64,000 bases of DNA from Myxocyprinus asiaticus (taxonomy: Eukaryota > Chordata > Actinopteri > Cypriniformes > Catostomidae). Position 1 is the first letter of the stretch. Each line of letters begins with the position of its first letter. Of this stretch, positions 45,020 through 55,968 are shown piece by piece. The translations under genes and the position numbers were made by a program. Where the stretch lies: assembly GCF_019703515.2 (NCBI RefSeq), contig NC_059347.1:25746501-25810500 (forward strand), in the 5' to 3' direction. The notes below the pieces were generated by a model. The model was not told the DNA's origin, ran no database searches, and was given only the letters and a program-made list of their open reading frames with translations.

Positions 45020-46602
45020 CCTTCCATTCAGAAAGTATTCGGACCCATTTTTTTTTCACATTTTGTTATGTTGCAGCCTTATGCTAAAATGCTTTAAATT
45101 AATTGTATTTAATTTTTTTCACATCAATTTACACTCCATACCCCATAATGACAAAGCAAAAAAATGATTTTTAGTAACTTTGCAAATTTATAAAAATAAA
45201 TAAATAAAAAAATCCTGAAATATCATATTGACATAAGTATTCAGACCCTTTGCTATGACACTTATAATTTAGCTCAGGTGCATCCCATTTCTCTGGATCA
45301 TCTTTGAGATGTTTCTGCACTTTGATTGGAGTCCACCTGTGGCAAATGCAATTGATTCACACCTGTTTCTATAAGGTCTCACTGCTGAAAATGCATTTCA
45401 GAGGAAAAACCAAGCCATGAGGTCAAAGGAACTGCCTGCAGAGCTCAGAGTCATGACTGTGTTGAGCCACAGATCTGGGGAAAGCTACAAAAATGTTTTG
45501 GCTGCATTGAAGGTTCCCAACAGCACAGTGGCCTCCATAATTCTTAAATGGAAGAAGTTAAAACAACCAGGATTCTTCCTGGAGCTGGCCACCCGGCCAA
45601 ACAAGCAATCAGGGGAGAAGGGCCTTGGTAAGAGAGGTGACCAAGAGAGAGGAGATCATGTGTGGAGACTGGATAAACTTGCAGAAGGACAACCATCACT
45701 GCAACACTCCACAGATCTTTGCTTTATGGCAGAGTGGCCAGACGGAAGCCTCTCCTCAGTGCAAGACACATGCAAGCCCACTTGGAATTTGCAAAAAACA
45801 CTCTCAAACTGTGAGAAACAGGATTCTCTGGTCTAATGAAATGAAGATTGAACTGTTTGGCCTCAATTCCAAGCATTATGTCTGGAGGAAACCAGGCACC
45901 GTTCATCACCTGCGCAATACCATCCCAACGGTGAAGCATGTTTGTGGTAGCATCATGCTGTGTGGGTGTTTTTCATTGGCAGGGACTGGTCAGGGTTGAA
46001 GGAAAGCTGAACACAGAAAAATACAGAGATATCCTTAATGAAAACCTGGTCCAGAGCACTCATGACCTCATAATGGGCAGAAGGTTCACTTTCCAACAGG
46101 ACAATGACCCTAAGCACACAGCCAAGACAACGCAAGAGTGGCTTAGGGACAACTCTGTGAATGTCCTTGAGTGGCCCAGCCAGAGCCCGGACTTGAACCC
46201 AATTGAACATCTCTGGAGAGACCTGAAAATGGCTGTGCACCTACGATCCCCATCCAACCTGACAGAGCTTGAAAGGATCAACAGAGAAGAATGGCAGAAA
46301 ATCCCCAAATCCAGGTGTGCAAAGCTTGTCGCATCATACCCAAAAAGACTTGAGGCAGTTATCGCTGCCAAAGGTGCTTCAACTAAGTACTGAGTTAAGG
46401 GTCTGAATACTTATATCAATGTGATATTTCAGTTTTTTATTTTTTAATACATTTGCAGAGTTATCAAAAATCTGTTTTTTGCTGTCATTATGTGGTATGG
46501 AGTGTAGATTGATGTGGAAAAAAAAGCATTTTAGTATAAGGCTGCAACATATCAAAATGTGGAAAAAAAATAAAATTAAAAAAATCAAAAATCTGAATGC
46601 AC
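45020..46602 (+). mobile_element. Tc1-like transposon with long IR/DR ends
   Basis: Terminal inverted repeats run over about 210 bp. Left 45056-45095 (CACATTTTGTTATGTTGCAG) matches the inverse of 46528-46569. Each end carries an outer and an inner AGTATTC(A/G)GACCC motif, the right outer one degraded to CTGAATGCAC. TA pairs at 45018-45019 and 46603-46604 are plausible target duplications. Length 1.58 kb fits Tc1 elements of fish. Confidence 0.85.
45417..46393 (+). pseudogene. Tc1 transposase, frameshifted, first catalytic Asp lost
   Basis: Three overlapping frames join the protein. The first (45417-45836) has the N-terminal HTH: MRSKELPAELRVMTVLSHRS, LKVPNSTVASIILKWKK. The second (45625-45999) has RILWSNEMKIELFGLN, where the catalytic WSDE reads WSNE (Asp to Asn), and GTVHHLRNTIPTVKH. 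The third (45938-46393) has FTFQQDNDPKHTAKTTQEWL and WPSQSPDLNPIEHLWRDLK with the second Asp and Glu intact (DD34E spacing), ending KGASTKY. Part of the region between the HTH and the core (about 45590-45780) is shortened. Confidence 0.9.
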
Positions 46603-47442
46603 TATAGTTTCCATTTCTTGTTAATAAATTTTTGTCTGTTTCAAATGCAGCACCATGTCTTTTGTGTTCATACATGTTTAATTCATCAATGACTTTCTAG
46701 TGGTAGGCTGGTATTGTTTTATTATCAAAAGTAACCATTATTTTATTTTTATTTATTTTTTTTTTTTTTTTTTTTGTCATAAATGCTAGCTGGAATGAGG
46801 ACCCAATCACAGGAATAGAATGAACACAAAAACATTATTGAAACAAAGATGAACATAAAACTCTCATGGAGGAGAGAAAACAGACTAATGTAAACAAGAG
46901 TAATGATAACTGCAATGACCAACCAAAAACAGGAACTGAATGTATACAGAAACCAACAGAACAAAACCAACAGTACAGAATGCTTTGACAAACACAAGAG
47001 GGAAGAAGGCACAATATATAGAGGGAGACATGTGAGGGACAGGTGCAGACAATCAACATTGAAAGGACTAAACGAGGAGGTGTAGCAAGGGGAAACATTG
47101 GAAAGGGTCAGAAGAGTGCATGGCAGAGAAAAACAAAAACAGAGCCATGCGCATAAACACAAAACAGACACAAACACACTGACAGATAACAGAAAGGAAA
47201 GGGCTGTCAGACTGATGTCGTGACATTTTTCATCATCTCTTTAATTTGATTACATTGCTGGAATGTTAATGTAAGCTGTGAGGAGAGTAGCAGTACAAAC
47301 AAGTAAGTATCAAATAAGTAGTACAAACTCAGTAACTGGCCACCACCAGTGCATTTGAATGAGAAGCGTTCCAGTAATTGCTTTTAAGCCTGATTTAAAG
47401 TAATCACTTTCCGTTTTCTTTTTTTTTTCCTTTTTTTCACAG
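46603..47442. other. intronic DNA upstream of the EGF exon
   Basis: Contains a T run (46753-46775) and a polypyrimidine tract before the splice acceptor (47413-47442). ORFs at 46749-47177 are motif-free. Confidence 0.55.
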
Positions 47443-47556
47443 ACATTAATGATTGTGAAAGAAACCCATGCAAAAACGGAGGGAGCTGCACAGATTTGGT
47501 TGCAAACTATTCCTGTGAATGCCCAGGAGAATATATGGGAAGAAACTGTCAGTACA
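47443..47556 (+). CDS. edil3: internal exon encoding calcium-binding EGF repeat, EDIL3-like (EGF 3)
   Basis: The exon is bounded by a strong acceptor (T-rich tract, then TTCACAG ending 47442) and donor (GTAAGT from 47557). It has 114 bases: two bases of a split codon, 37 codons, and one base of the next, so both introns are phase 1 and the module is symmetric. The peptide reads [20 protein letters not shown] followed by [17 protein letters not shown]. It has six cysteines in EGF order, the hydroxylation/calcium consensus [12 protein letters not shown], and a sequon NYS. It closely resembles the third EGF repeat of EDIL3 (DEL-1), a secreted integrin-binding matrix protein with three EGF and two discoidin domains. 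Family assignment is from memory. Another EGF protein such as MFGE8 is less likely. No neighbouring exon lies in the window. Zebrafish-type a/b paralogue cannot be told. Confidence 0.85.
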
Positions 47557-49360
47557 GTAAGTACATGTTCCTGTTTTTATGGATTCTTCCTTCCCTGCCC
47601 CATTTCTTCCTTCTCAGTCCATCCTGCTGGCTTGATATTAAGTGAATTTTATGACAGTTGGGAGCATCTTTTTTTGGAGAAGAATGCCAGAGCACAGAAT
47701 GCCATGCAACCAGCAAACACATCCTCAAAAATTTGGCTCACACACCAATCACACTACTCACACTCGAATTATACTGTATGTCATTTATCCTTTGTTTGAC
47801 ATGCCTCAATACTCTAGTCAAAGCTGATGTACTAGGCTGTTTGACTGTGGACTGATATTATAACATAAGCCACAGGGGTGAAACACTTTGATTTAGGTAT
47901 GATCAAATGTATTATAAAATTGTATTTTATCACCTTTCATCACCAGTTTATGGAAATGTATATTGTGTCTCCTTATTTTTTGAATAAATGGGAAATAGGC
48001 AGTGAGACAGAAATGATGAAACAGACAGATGGAGCGTGACTGGGAAAAAGTGAGAGAGATGGCGAGAGACAGAACATGTCATTTGTTCACACTAGATGTG
48101 TATTATCATCATGAATCAAAAAGGATAGTAGTTTTCAGTCGGTTATTTGAGATATCTCTAGACATTTATTAAATAGAGACAAAAACTCTATCACCCTCGT
48201 TTTTCTCAATATGTGCGTTAATGTACAACGCTCATGTCAAAACAGCATAGTAAACAAACAGATATTTAGAAAGTAGGTCTTCATGTCATATTTATAATAT
48301 AGAATCAATAACATGAAGATGCATGAATTGTTTTTCCATCAACATGGCAGCCAATATGAATAATGAAGAATAACCACTGTCTTACCTAAAGCAGTAAAGT
48401 CCAACACTTGAACCTGCATCATATATGTCATCATATGCTGTGCCCATCGACAATGTCAGAGTCAACTTAAGATGTTTTTCAAAAGTCAGGATAAAATTCA
48501 GTGGGGAATGCAAGCCTAACATGTTCAAGGAATAAGTCTGATGAATAAATGAATATTTTTCACTTAAGTCATCTCAGTGCACGCTTGTTTTGAGTTGATC
48601 TATGGTGCGTACAGACGCCACAACTTCAAAGGCGCATGCTGATACAACTTGAATGGAATCATTTTTAATGCTACCAAAATGTCATAAAAATGGTTTGTTT
48701 CATGAATCAAACTACTTGTTTGTTATAGAACAAAAATTCTGAATATTTTTAGAAACTAAGATATTTTCTTTTTTCTCTGCATACACAACTGATGTAGATC
48801 GTTGCTCAGAGCCACTGATCCAGAGTCTTTTCTCATCCCATTCTCCCAGTTACAGGGAGCTGTAACACGGAGCAGTTCGGCTGCATAAGTCAGTGAACTG
48901 AGTGAGTATTTCACCCTGTGTATCATGTCGTGGCCAGTGGAAGACTAGTCTTATAATCCCTCTGCCTAAACGTGTTTACTGATTTTTGTTTAATGCAGTG
49001 TGTATTAACACATGAATCAACCACGTTTCACTCAACCAAATGTTGACCTCATATTACGCTAAAACACGAAATGCACGTGCGTGTTAGCGAGTTGATTGAC
49101 AGGCAGTGTTTGTATCTAAAAGGTGATTGGCTCTATTACCTGTAAGGTGGAACTTCCTTTCTACATCCATTGACTGTTGGGTGTTAGAGCTTCTTGGTTG
49201 GGCGTTCCAATTTCTCCCATTCATTTAAATAGAAGTGACTCGTCTCTTTCTGCTAAATAGTCTCTGGCCTCACACTCTATAGAACTACAATGCCCATCAT
49301 GCACTACGTCTCCTCCCTGAATTTTGCACACTTTTACTTCTGATTTCTTGCAATACAGGG
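47557..49360. other. intronic DNA downstream of the EGF exon
   Basis: No further exon signature or TE is recognised. ORFs at 47449-47855 overlap the exon in wrong frames. Confidence 0.55.
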
Positions 49361-49715
49361 ACAGTAGATGTGTACAAAAAAAACACATTACTTTATTTAA
49401 AAAGAAACACTGATATTATGGTCTAAAATAAAATATTGTGCTACTTTAATCATTACTCGTAAAAGTAATCTGATTACATAATGAATATGTATATATGTAT
49501 AGTGTATATTAGACTTTAAATTGTGTTGTTAATTTGATGTTATTGTAAATTGGTATATGTCTCATCACTGTCACGACTGCTATATTGATCGGAACTGCAC
49601 CCAAGAATTTCACACACCATTGCACTTGTGTATATGGCTGTGTGACAATAAATGTGACTTGATTTGATTTGATTTGATAATGTGTGTTACTTTTATCGCA
49701 TTACCCCCAACACTG
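49361..49715. mobile_element. hAT-like end interrupted by a LINE 3' tail
   Basis: GTAAAAGTAATCTGATTACA (about 49460) and the end CATTACCCCCAACACTG (49699-49715) are hAT-type subterminal and terminal motifs. Between them, about 49530-49678, lies a LINE 3' tail ending TGTGACAATAAATGTGACTT plus (GATTT)n, typical of L2/CR1-type LINEs on the plus strand. Confidence 0.55.
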
Positions 49716-50326
49716 TTGAAGAGTGTGCAGAACAGACTGTATTACTAAGGTCATAGGATGGAGCTATTCATCAGATCAACAATTCAACACAGCGAAAAGA
49801 ATTCAACTTTTCTGTGAGTAAAGTGGGGAAAGGGAAAAGCACAGATACTTTAAAATATTATGATTTATACACATCAATTTAAAATATTGACTACTGTCCA
49901 TCAACTACATTGGGGGAATCCTGGAGTTTGACATAAGATGGAAACCCCACTATTGCAGTGCAATTCTGCTGCAGGTCCCAATGTAAAGTGAAGAAAACAA
50001 ACATAGCAACAGCTCTGGAATATCTGGAAATAAAGCAAAGCAATAGAGAATGAAATAGCAAAGTCTTTCTCGGATCCCATGTATGTCACACATGCTTTGC
50101 AGCGAAATTATGTTGCTGTGGAGAAAGCCGCTTACTGAACGAGTCTCCTATATATAGGCATAAAGAGAAAGCCACGAACACAGTGCATGTAAACAGGAAT
50201 GCTACTTTCCAGCCTTAAGCAGCTTTCTCACAATAGACGGCCATCTGGTGTCCATGTAAATGTAGTTAATTTGCTTGGCATCCATGTTCAAACTGAAATT
50301 AAATAACTTTTTGCATACCAAGGCTG
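49716..50326. other. AT-rich DNA, no feature seen
   Basis: ORF 49901-50089 (minus) is motif-free. Confidence 0.5.
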
Positions 50327-50480
50327 CAGGGGCGGACTGGCCATCGGGAGAACCGGGACTTTTCCCGGTGGGCCGGCCACGAAGTGGGCTGAAATGGGCC
50401 GCCGCATTATGGCACTGCAATATGCCGAAGGGGGCAGCGATATGCAGAAAAGATCACATATCCCCCACCCCCACCCCTTC
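50327..50480. mobile_element. fragment of a hAT-like element with GC-rich end
   Basis: Begins CAGGGGCGGACTGGCCATCG, followed by the palindrome ACCGGGACTTTTCCCGGT. Ends of this kind (CAGGGGCGG) occur on fish hAT elements; compare the 25041 element. The partner end is not found. Confidence 0.5.
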
Positions 50481-51054
50481 TCCACAACTTTTGGGCCAGA
50501 TAGCGACAAATAGCGAAGCTATTAGCTTAACTGCATTTCTGAGTAGCGAGGTGGTAGCTTCGCTAGTTTTTAAATCAAGTAGCTTTTCAGTAGCGATGCT
50601 ATATTTTTGATTAGGTTGCGCATAGCTTTGACAAAAGCTACATCGCTACATCATACATCACACCGGTGTTTACCACAGCTAGTTTTGAATCAAAATGTCT
50701 GACACACAAATGAATCGCTCATGTGAGTCAGTTCTTTACAATGAATTGGTCACACTTTATAGCAAAGCTGTCTGAATCAGTTTGCGATTCAATCTGAATG
50801 ACTCCCAAAGCTCACGCGTGTGTTGCTGAATCATTTGGTGCATGCTTTCACTTGCCAACATGCTTGCATAATATTTTAAAATACGGAAAATAAAGATAAT
50901 GCTGGTTGCAGTGGATCTACCATCAATGGAAACCAAACCTGCAAATGTGTCCAATCGTTTGCCAGTAATGAAGAAGGTCTTTATTAAGTTCAACATGTGT
51001 ACAGCTTAAATGGCACTGCAGGTAAAGATTTTACCACCAAAAGAGTACAGTGTT

Positions 51055-51998
51055 ACAATTTTTGTTTTTTTTTTTTTTGTTTTTTTCTGGGTAGTAAGTG
51101 TTATTTCCTAATTGCTTATGCCTCAAATGTATAGAAAATGGCTGTTATTCCCCACAAACTTTGCTTTTGTGACCAGGACAGTGATATTTTGAAATTTACC
51201 TATTTCCAATGAGAAAACTGGCGAATTTGTGTCTTTTCGTTCACATAAAGTCAGAAAAAACAACATATGAATCCAAATTAACATGTATTTATACTAAAGT
51301 AATATTCAAAGCCGTGCTGCTCCATAATGGTAACAAGTGCCCGTCTCTTCCCCTGGCTCACTCGGTGCACCTCAAAGAGGATTACAACAGCATCAAGACC
51401 TTGCTGGACGCCTTGAAGTATGATGAGTACGGCTGGGAGGTCATAAGGTACTTCAAAATGGTGGCATTCCTGATAGGACTCCAAGGCGGTTTTACCAAGT
51501 TTCCCTGCTATCTTTGCCTTTGGGACAGCAGGGACACCAAGGCGCACTACTACAGGCGGGACTGGCCACAGCGGACCGAGTTCTCTGTGGGAGGAACAAC
51601 GTCAAGTGGGAGCCACTGGTGACCCCCGGAAGGTGCTGATGCCACCACTGCACATCAAATTGGGCCTTATGAAACTATTTGTCAGAGCTCTAGATAAGGA
51701 GTTGGCAGCCTTCAAGTACCTTCAAGACTTCTTCCCTAAGCTGTCTGAGGCAAAGGTCAAAGCTGGTGTCTTCGTCGGACTACAGATAAAGAAGGATTTT
51801 GGATTCATATATTGTTTTTTTCTGACTTTATGTGAACGAAAAGACACAAATTTGCCCATTTAGTTTTAATAGGTAAATATTAATATATCACTGTCCTGGT
51901 CACAAAAGCAAAGTTTGTGGGGAATAATAGCCATTTTCTATACTTTTGAGGCATAAGCAATTAGGAAATAACACTTACTACCCAGGAACAAAAACTGT
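51055..51998. mobile_element. long-TIR element carrying a conserved unknown ORF
   Basis: Arms of about 150-180 bp (to about 51245 on the left, from about 51805 on the right) are inverted copies differing at few positions, for example GGGTAGTAAGTGTTATTTCC and its inverse near 51975. Ends read ACAATTTTTGTT and AACAAAAACTGT. Possible duplications are GTT (51052-51054 and 51999-52001) or GTGTT if the ends are set two bases shorter. The interior of about 560 bp is nearly all coding-like. Confidence 0.75.
51209..51863 (+). pseudogene. conserved TE-associated protein of unknown function, partial, frameshifted
   Basis: The first frame (51209-51622) reads FKAVLLHNGNKCPSLPLAHS, VHLKEDYNSIKTLLDALKYD and GFTKFPCYLCLWDSRDTKAH, then YYRRDWPQRTEFSVG. 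A frameshift near 51590 leads to the second frame (51606-51863) with MPPLHIKLGLMKLFVRALDK and FFPKLSEAKVKAGVFVGLQI. The CxxC-W-D..H motif and LPPLHIKLGLMK block are familiar to me from uncharacterised, mobile-looking proteins of fish and invertebrates. I cannot name the family or its activity. Both frame ends run into the inverted repeats, so their first and last residues are TIR-derived. Confidence 0.6.
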
Positions 51999-52009
51999 GT
52001 TAAATAGTG

Positions 52010-52340
52010 GTATCAAAACGCTTAGTAGCCCACACGAAAGCACATCAAAAAAATGGCATTACCATGTGTTTTGTACCATTACCTGGGAGCACCATGTTTA
52101 TACAGTGGTATACGAATAAGTTAGTCATTTATTGAAGTACCATAGTAGTGCCTTGGTATTCTTTGAATTACCTTGAAGCATCATGTACATTTAATTGTAT
52201 ATGAATGTGGTAATCATATATACAATTACCATGGTAGTAACATGGTATTCTTTGAAGTACTTTGAAGCACCATGTAAATACAGACTAGTACATACATGTG
52301 GTAATTGTATCATAAAGTACCATGGTGATACCATCTGATA
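52010..52340. repeat. ACCATG-rich tandem block, about 100-bp period
   Basis: GGTATTCTTTGAATTACCTTGAAGC (about 52157) and GGTATTCTTTGAAGTACTTTGAAGC (about 52247) are neighbouring copies preceded by ACCAT(A/G)GTAGT. Weaker copies flank them. It resembles a short satellite-like TE tail. Confidence 0.6.
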
Positions 52341-52959
52341 CCATCAGAAATCACATTGTTATTGCTCAGATGTGCTCAAACACACAAGGATTTGGCCTCT
52401 GATCAGAAGCTTCAGAAATACAACTGCTAGACACAGAATTACAGTATATGTAATTCATGAGATTTATACAGGAACGTGCAAAGGAAATTATGTTCAAATG
52501 TGTATGGGTTTGTAGAGGTAGTAGTATAAATATGAAAAATAAAATGTAAAAATAGTGATTTTTCATTTTGAACAAGTGTTTGTACAGGTAGCATGCATAC
52601 AGTTAACATGAATTTACATGTTTTTTACATGCATATTATTTGCACCATACTGCATGCCTGTTACTGTACTGTATTGCACTATAATGTATTATGCTGTACC
52701 ATGGCTTTGATAAACATCATGTGAATAAGTATTTTAGATGCATTGTCTATGACAGTATGCTCTGTGCATCTCTTTGAAAAAAATATGAAGTAGCTTAAAT
52801 GTAGCAAGCTACTTTTTGTGTGTAGCTTGTAGTGGAACTTGCTACTTTCTCTGAAGTGTAGCTTTTAGCTTAAATATTTCTGTAGTGTTGTTGGTAACTT
52901 AGCTTGCTAAATTTTGAGTAGCTTGCCTAACACTGAATAAAATGTATGCCTTTTTTTAA

Positions 52960-53172
52960 AGCTGTTGTATGTAATTTCTGCGCCACTTGCGCCATCAAAT
53001 GGAATTGCAAAAATAAACTTTTACATTTTTAAAACAGCTTTCTGAATATGTCGCCTGTCTGCCATTGGTCAAACACGACTATCTGTTGGAAGACAACAAT
53101 GGAAGAGAAGAGAAACATGTTTGAAAATTCTGTTTGGTGTTGCTAGTGGCGCAGACATTGCACACATCAGCT
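52960..53172. mobile_element. TTAA-flanked MITE (213 bp)
   Basis: Left AGCTGTTGTATGTAATTTCT then GCGCCACT mirrors right AGTGGCGCAGACATTGCACA then CATCAGCT. TTAA occurs at both boundaries (52956-52959 and 53173-53176), suggesting a piggyBac-type target duplication. A 3-bp TTA (Harbinger) reading is also possible. Confidence 0.7.
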
Positions 53173-53176
53173 TTAA

Positions 53177-54016
53177 GGGACCAAACACTTTCTGGGGTTG
53201 CTGAATATTGGCAGATATTACAAATCACAAGTATGTTGTGCCACAGAGGGAAATTCTCACAACTGAATCAGTTCTAGATGACATTCTTTGTTGCCTTTGC
53301 TCACCCAGTCAGAATGCATGTTAATGCAAAATAAAATTTCTTGTGCATAGAGCAGTGAATGGGTAGAATTTCAGTTAAATGCTTAGTTGTTTTTAATGAC
53401 AAGATTTTTCTTTATTTAAAAAGGTAAACAAAAGGGCTCCCAGCATATCAATATCATACAATATAACTTACAACAAGTATTTTCAGTTTACTTGACAAGT
53501 CATCTTGATGAGCTGTCACAATGAAACTCAAAAAGCAAGTGCTATATTTAAAACCCTCTGTGTAACTACAGACAGCTGCCATTGGCTCAAGTGTGGAAGG
53601 CATTACTTGAAGTATGCACATGTTTTATAGCAGCATTTTTCCCACAGAGAGAAATGTCACCACAATTTGCTTTGACATTTACTTGTGCACTAGCTCATGA
53701 TCTGTAAAAAACAACTGGTGTGAACATATTCTCAGGATGTTTGCATGCTTGCAGTTGCCCCCAAGTGAAAGATGGGGCTGTGTAAATTTTCTGTAAAAAA
53801 AAATTCTTTAACGTCTGCGTTTTCTGAAAGAGAAGGCCATTTACCATTGTTGTGGCAACCAGTGGCCAGTGACTATACTTGTTGAAAGCTGGAACAGAAT
53901 TTTGGTTTGTCCATTCTATACACAAATCAATGAACCTGTCAGAACAATGTATTAAAAATTAGTTTTCAAAAATGGCATGTGGCATGAGGTTTGGTGATTT
54001 TTCCTACATGTGCTAT
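53177..54016. other. AT-rich DNA, no feature seen
   Basis: ORF 53695-53925 (minus) has no motif. Confidence 0.5.
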
Positions 54017-54151
54017 CTACACACACACACACACACACACACATACACATAATTTGGGCTGGATTGTGGTGATGTGACAAAAGTATTCCCACTCATCGTG
54101 TTCAGGGTCAAATCTGACCCCACAAATGAAATGAATGGATGAGGCCATAAA

Positions 54152-54372
54152 GGGGCAGTGGTGGCTCAGCAGTTAAGGCTCTAGGTCACTGATCAGAAGG
54201 TTGGGGGTTCAAGCCCCAGCACTGCCAAGATGCCACTGTTGGGCCCTTGAGCAAGGCCTTGACCCTATCTGCTCCAGGGGAACCACATCATGGCTGACCC
54301 TGCACTCTGACCCCAGCTTAGCTGGGATATGTGAAAAAAAATTTCACTGTATGTGTGATAAATTAAAACCAA
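54152..54372 (+). mobile_element. tRNA-derived SINE, about 220 bp
   Basis: A box TGGCTCAGCAG (54162-54172) and B box GGTTCAAGCC (54206-54215) are intact. The body CACTGTTGGGCCCTTGAGCA and CTGACCCTGCACTCTGACCC, and a tail TTTCACTGTATGTGTGATAA, are typical of a widespread fish SINE whose tail derives from a LINE. Plus orientation. Confidence 0.8.
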
Positions 54373-54412
54373 GCATTTTTGTGTGATTATTTGTCATATA
54401 AAATCAATAAAT

Positions 54413-54595
54413 CAGCCACAATGCAGAACACACACACAGGAATGAAGGGGTGATACTATAACACATCCACAGTGCGGAACGCACATGCTCACACACACAC
54501 CCACACAATCGCACAGGAATGAAAAGGTGAGACTATAAAAGAGGCATTTTTTTTATAGAATCTGTCAAAATCAGCCACAATGCAGAACACACACA

Positions 54596-54649
<54 letters not shown>

Positions 54650-54716
54650 TGTATATGACAGGGTATATGACACACACACATGACAGGGTGAGACAATAAT
54701 ACTTAGCACACACCAA

Positions 54717-54749
<33 letters not shown>

Positions 54750-54750
54750 G
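54413..54750. repeat. CA-rich tandem units with (TA)n and (CA)n microsatellites
   Basis: CAGCCACAATGCAGAACACA occurs at about 54413 and 54571, with a looser unit between. (TA)n spans 54598-54647 and (CA)n 54721-54749. Confidence 0.8.
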
Positions 54751-55230
54751 ATCAAAGGCTGAGTTTGAGACAGTTGACCTTTTCCACTGTGAGAAAGATT
54801 ACGCTTAGGGGTGGGAGCGGTTTCCAATTGCAAAATGTTTATTCTAAGTTTATGCTTGTACAATAAATTATCACTTTATCATTTTATATACAAATATACT
54901 TTTATCATTTTATTGACATTTTTTTTTTTTTATTAATTTACTTTGAGTTATTGAATTTAGGTGGTTTTAATAAATGATAGGTAACAGAGTGAGATTTTGA
55001 AGTCTTCTCTTTGTAACACCATGGTCAGCAATCATAATGTGGCATCACTGCAAAAACTGACACTTCAAAACACCTCAAACCACAAAAAATGCTGAACTTT
55101 GACAAAATGTTTTTATGTATTTTAATGTCTAAATATACTGTATATCTAAATGCATAACTTGTGATAGCATCTAAAAAATCAGTTTGCTGGTTGTAAATTC
55201 AGGTCATAAAAAAAAAAGAAAAAAAAAATC
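54751..55230. other. AT-rich DNA, no feature seen
   Basis: Nothing recognised. Confidence 0.5.
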
Positions 55231-55294
55231 CAGCAGAAAATAAAGGAGACGGGAGAATATGGGTGTTTGTTTGTCTCAACTCCTTGCTTGGAAT
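55231..55294 (-). mobile_element. fragment of the Gypsy LTR (third copy)
   Basis: CAGAAAATAAAGGAGACGGG onward, then TGTTTGTCTCAACTCCTTGC and TTGGAAT, matches the first about 60 bp of both LTRs at 55969 and 63286. It lies 0.7 kb outside the 3' LTR and ends abruptly. Confidence 0.7.
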
Positions 55295-55968
55295 TTATGA
55301 AACATTTCCAAATAAATAACTTTTTTGTCCTTACAACTTTACATCAACAATATTCAACATTTTCACTGTCAAAATGGACTCATTTCACACATTCGCAGTA
55401 CTATACTTTTTTTTTTTTGGCATTAAATAGGCTAAATTTGTACCTCAATAACATTTAAAACACATTGACAATACTTAATAACACATGACAAATGACAAAT
55501 GACAGCATATTCAGCATCTGTAAACCTAGACGTGTCTTTAAAACATTCTGAAAAAAATATAAACTGGTGTCACCCTTAGAAGTGCAATACATCTTAGTTT
55601 GAATGTATTTTTCAGCATAGAACACATTCAGTATTCATCATCGTGAGCATTACATCACGTGACCAGAGGAGCGCCAAACTGAGAGCATCAGCTATACTCC
55701 ATAAATGTATGAAAACTATTTGACCTTGCAAAAACTTAGTAAATGAACTGAATATCTCATTAATGTAAACAATAAACATTAGAACTCTTTTCCTGAGAAC
55801 TCTGTCCTTCAGCACTAAACTTTACACTGGAGCGTGAATAACTCAGCATTTTCCTTCAAACTCTGTATATTACCACTTTAAAATATCAAATTCGCAGCAT
55901 CAATTCACCCGTTTAAACATTCAGTCGACTGATACAAATACATTTTGCATGGTATTACAACACATAAC
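55295..55968. other. DNA between LTR fragment and Gypsy 3' LTR
   Basis: No feature seen. ORF 55612-55815 (minus) is motif-free. Confidence 0.45.

Larger units (their letters stand above)
50481..52935 (+). mobile_element. hAT-like element remnant hosting a nested insertion
   Basis: The right end GAGTAGCTTGCCTAACACTG (52916-52935) is a hAT-type terminus. Both sides carry dense AGCTAC/TAGCGA subterminal words (50505-50660 and 52785-52930). At 50895-51050 the plus strand encodes NVSNRLPVMKKVFIKFN and, shifted, GKDFTTKR, resembling the C-terminal dimerisation region of hAT transposases. The 51055-51998 element interrupts it there. The left end is not defined. Confidence 0.5.

Noticed and set aside
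48795..48870. RCSEPL-like codons after an AG, resembling the start of an EDIL3 discoidin exon
   Set aside because: The similarity ends after about six residues, no discoidin core (glycine/tryptophan pattern) follows and a stop occurs soon after.
54152..54230. tRNA gene
   Set aside because: Pol III boxes belong to a SINE with a characteristic body and tail.
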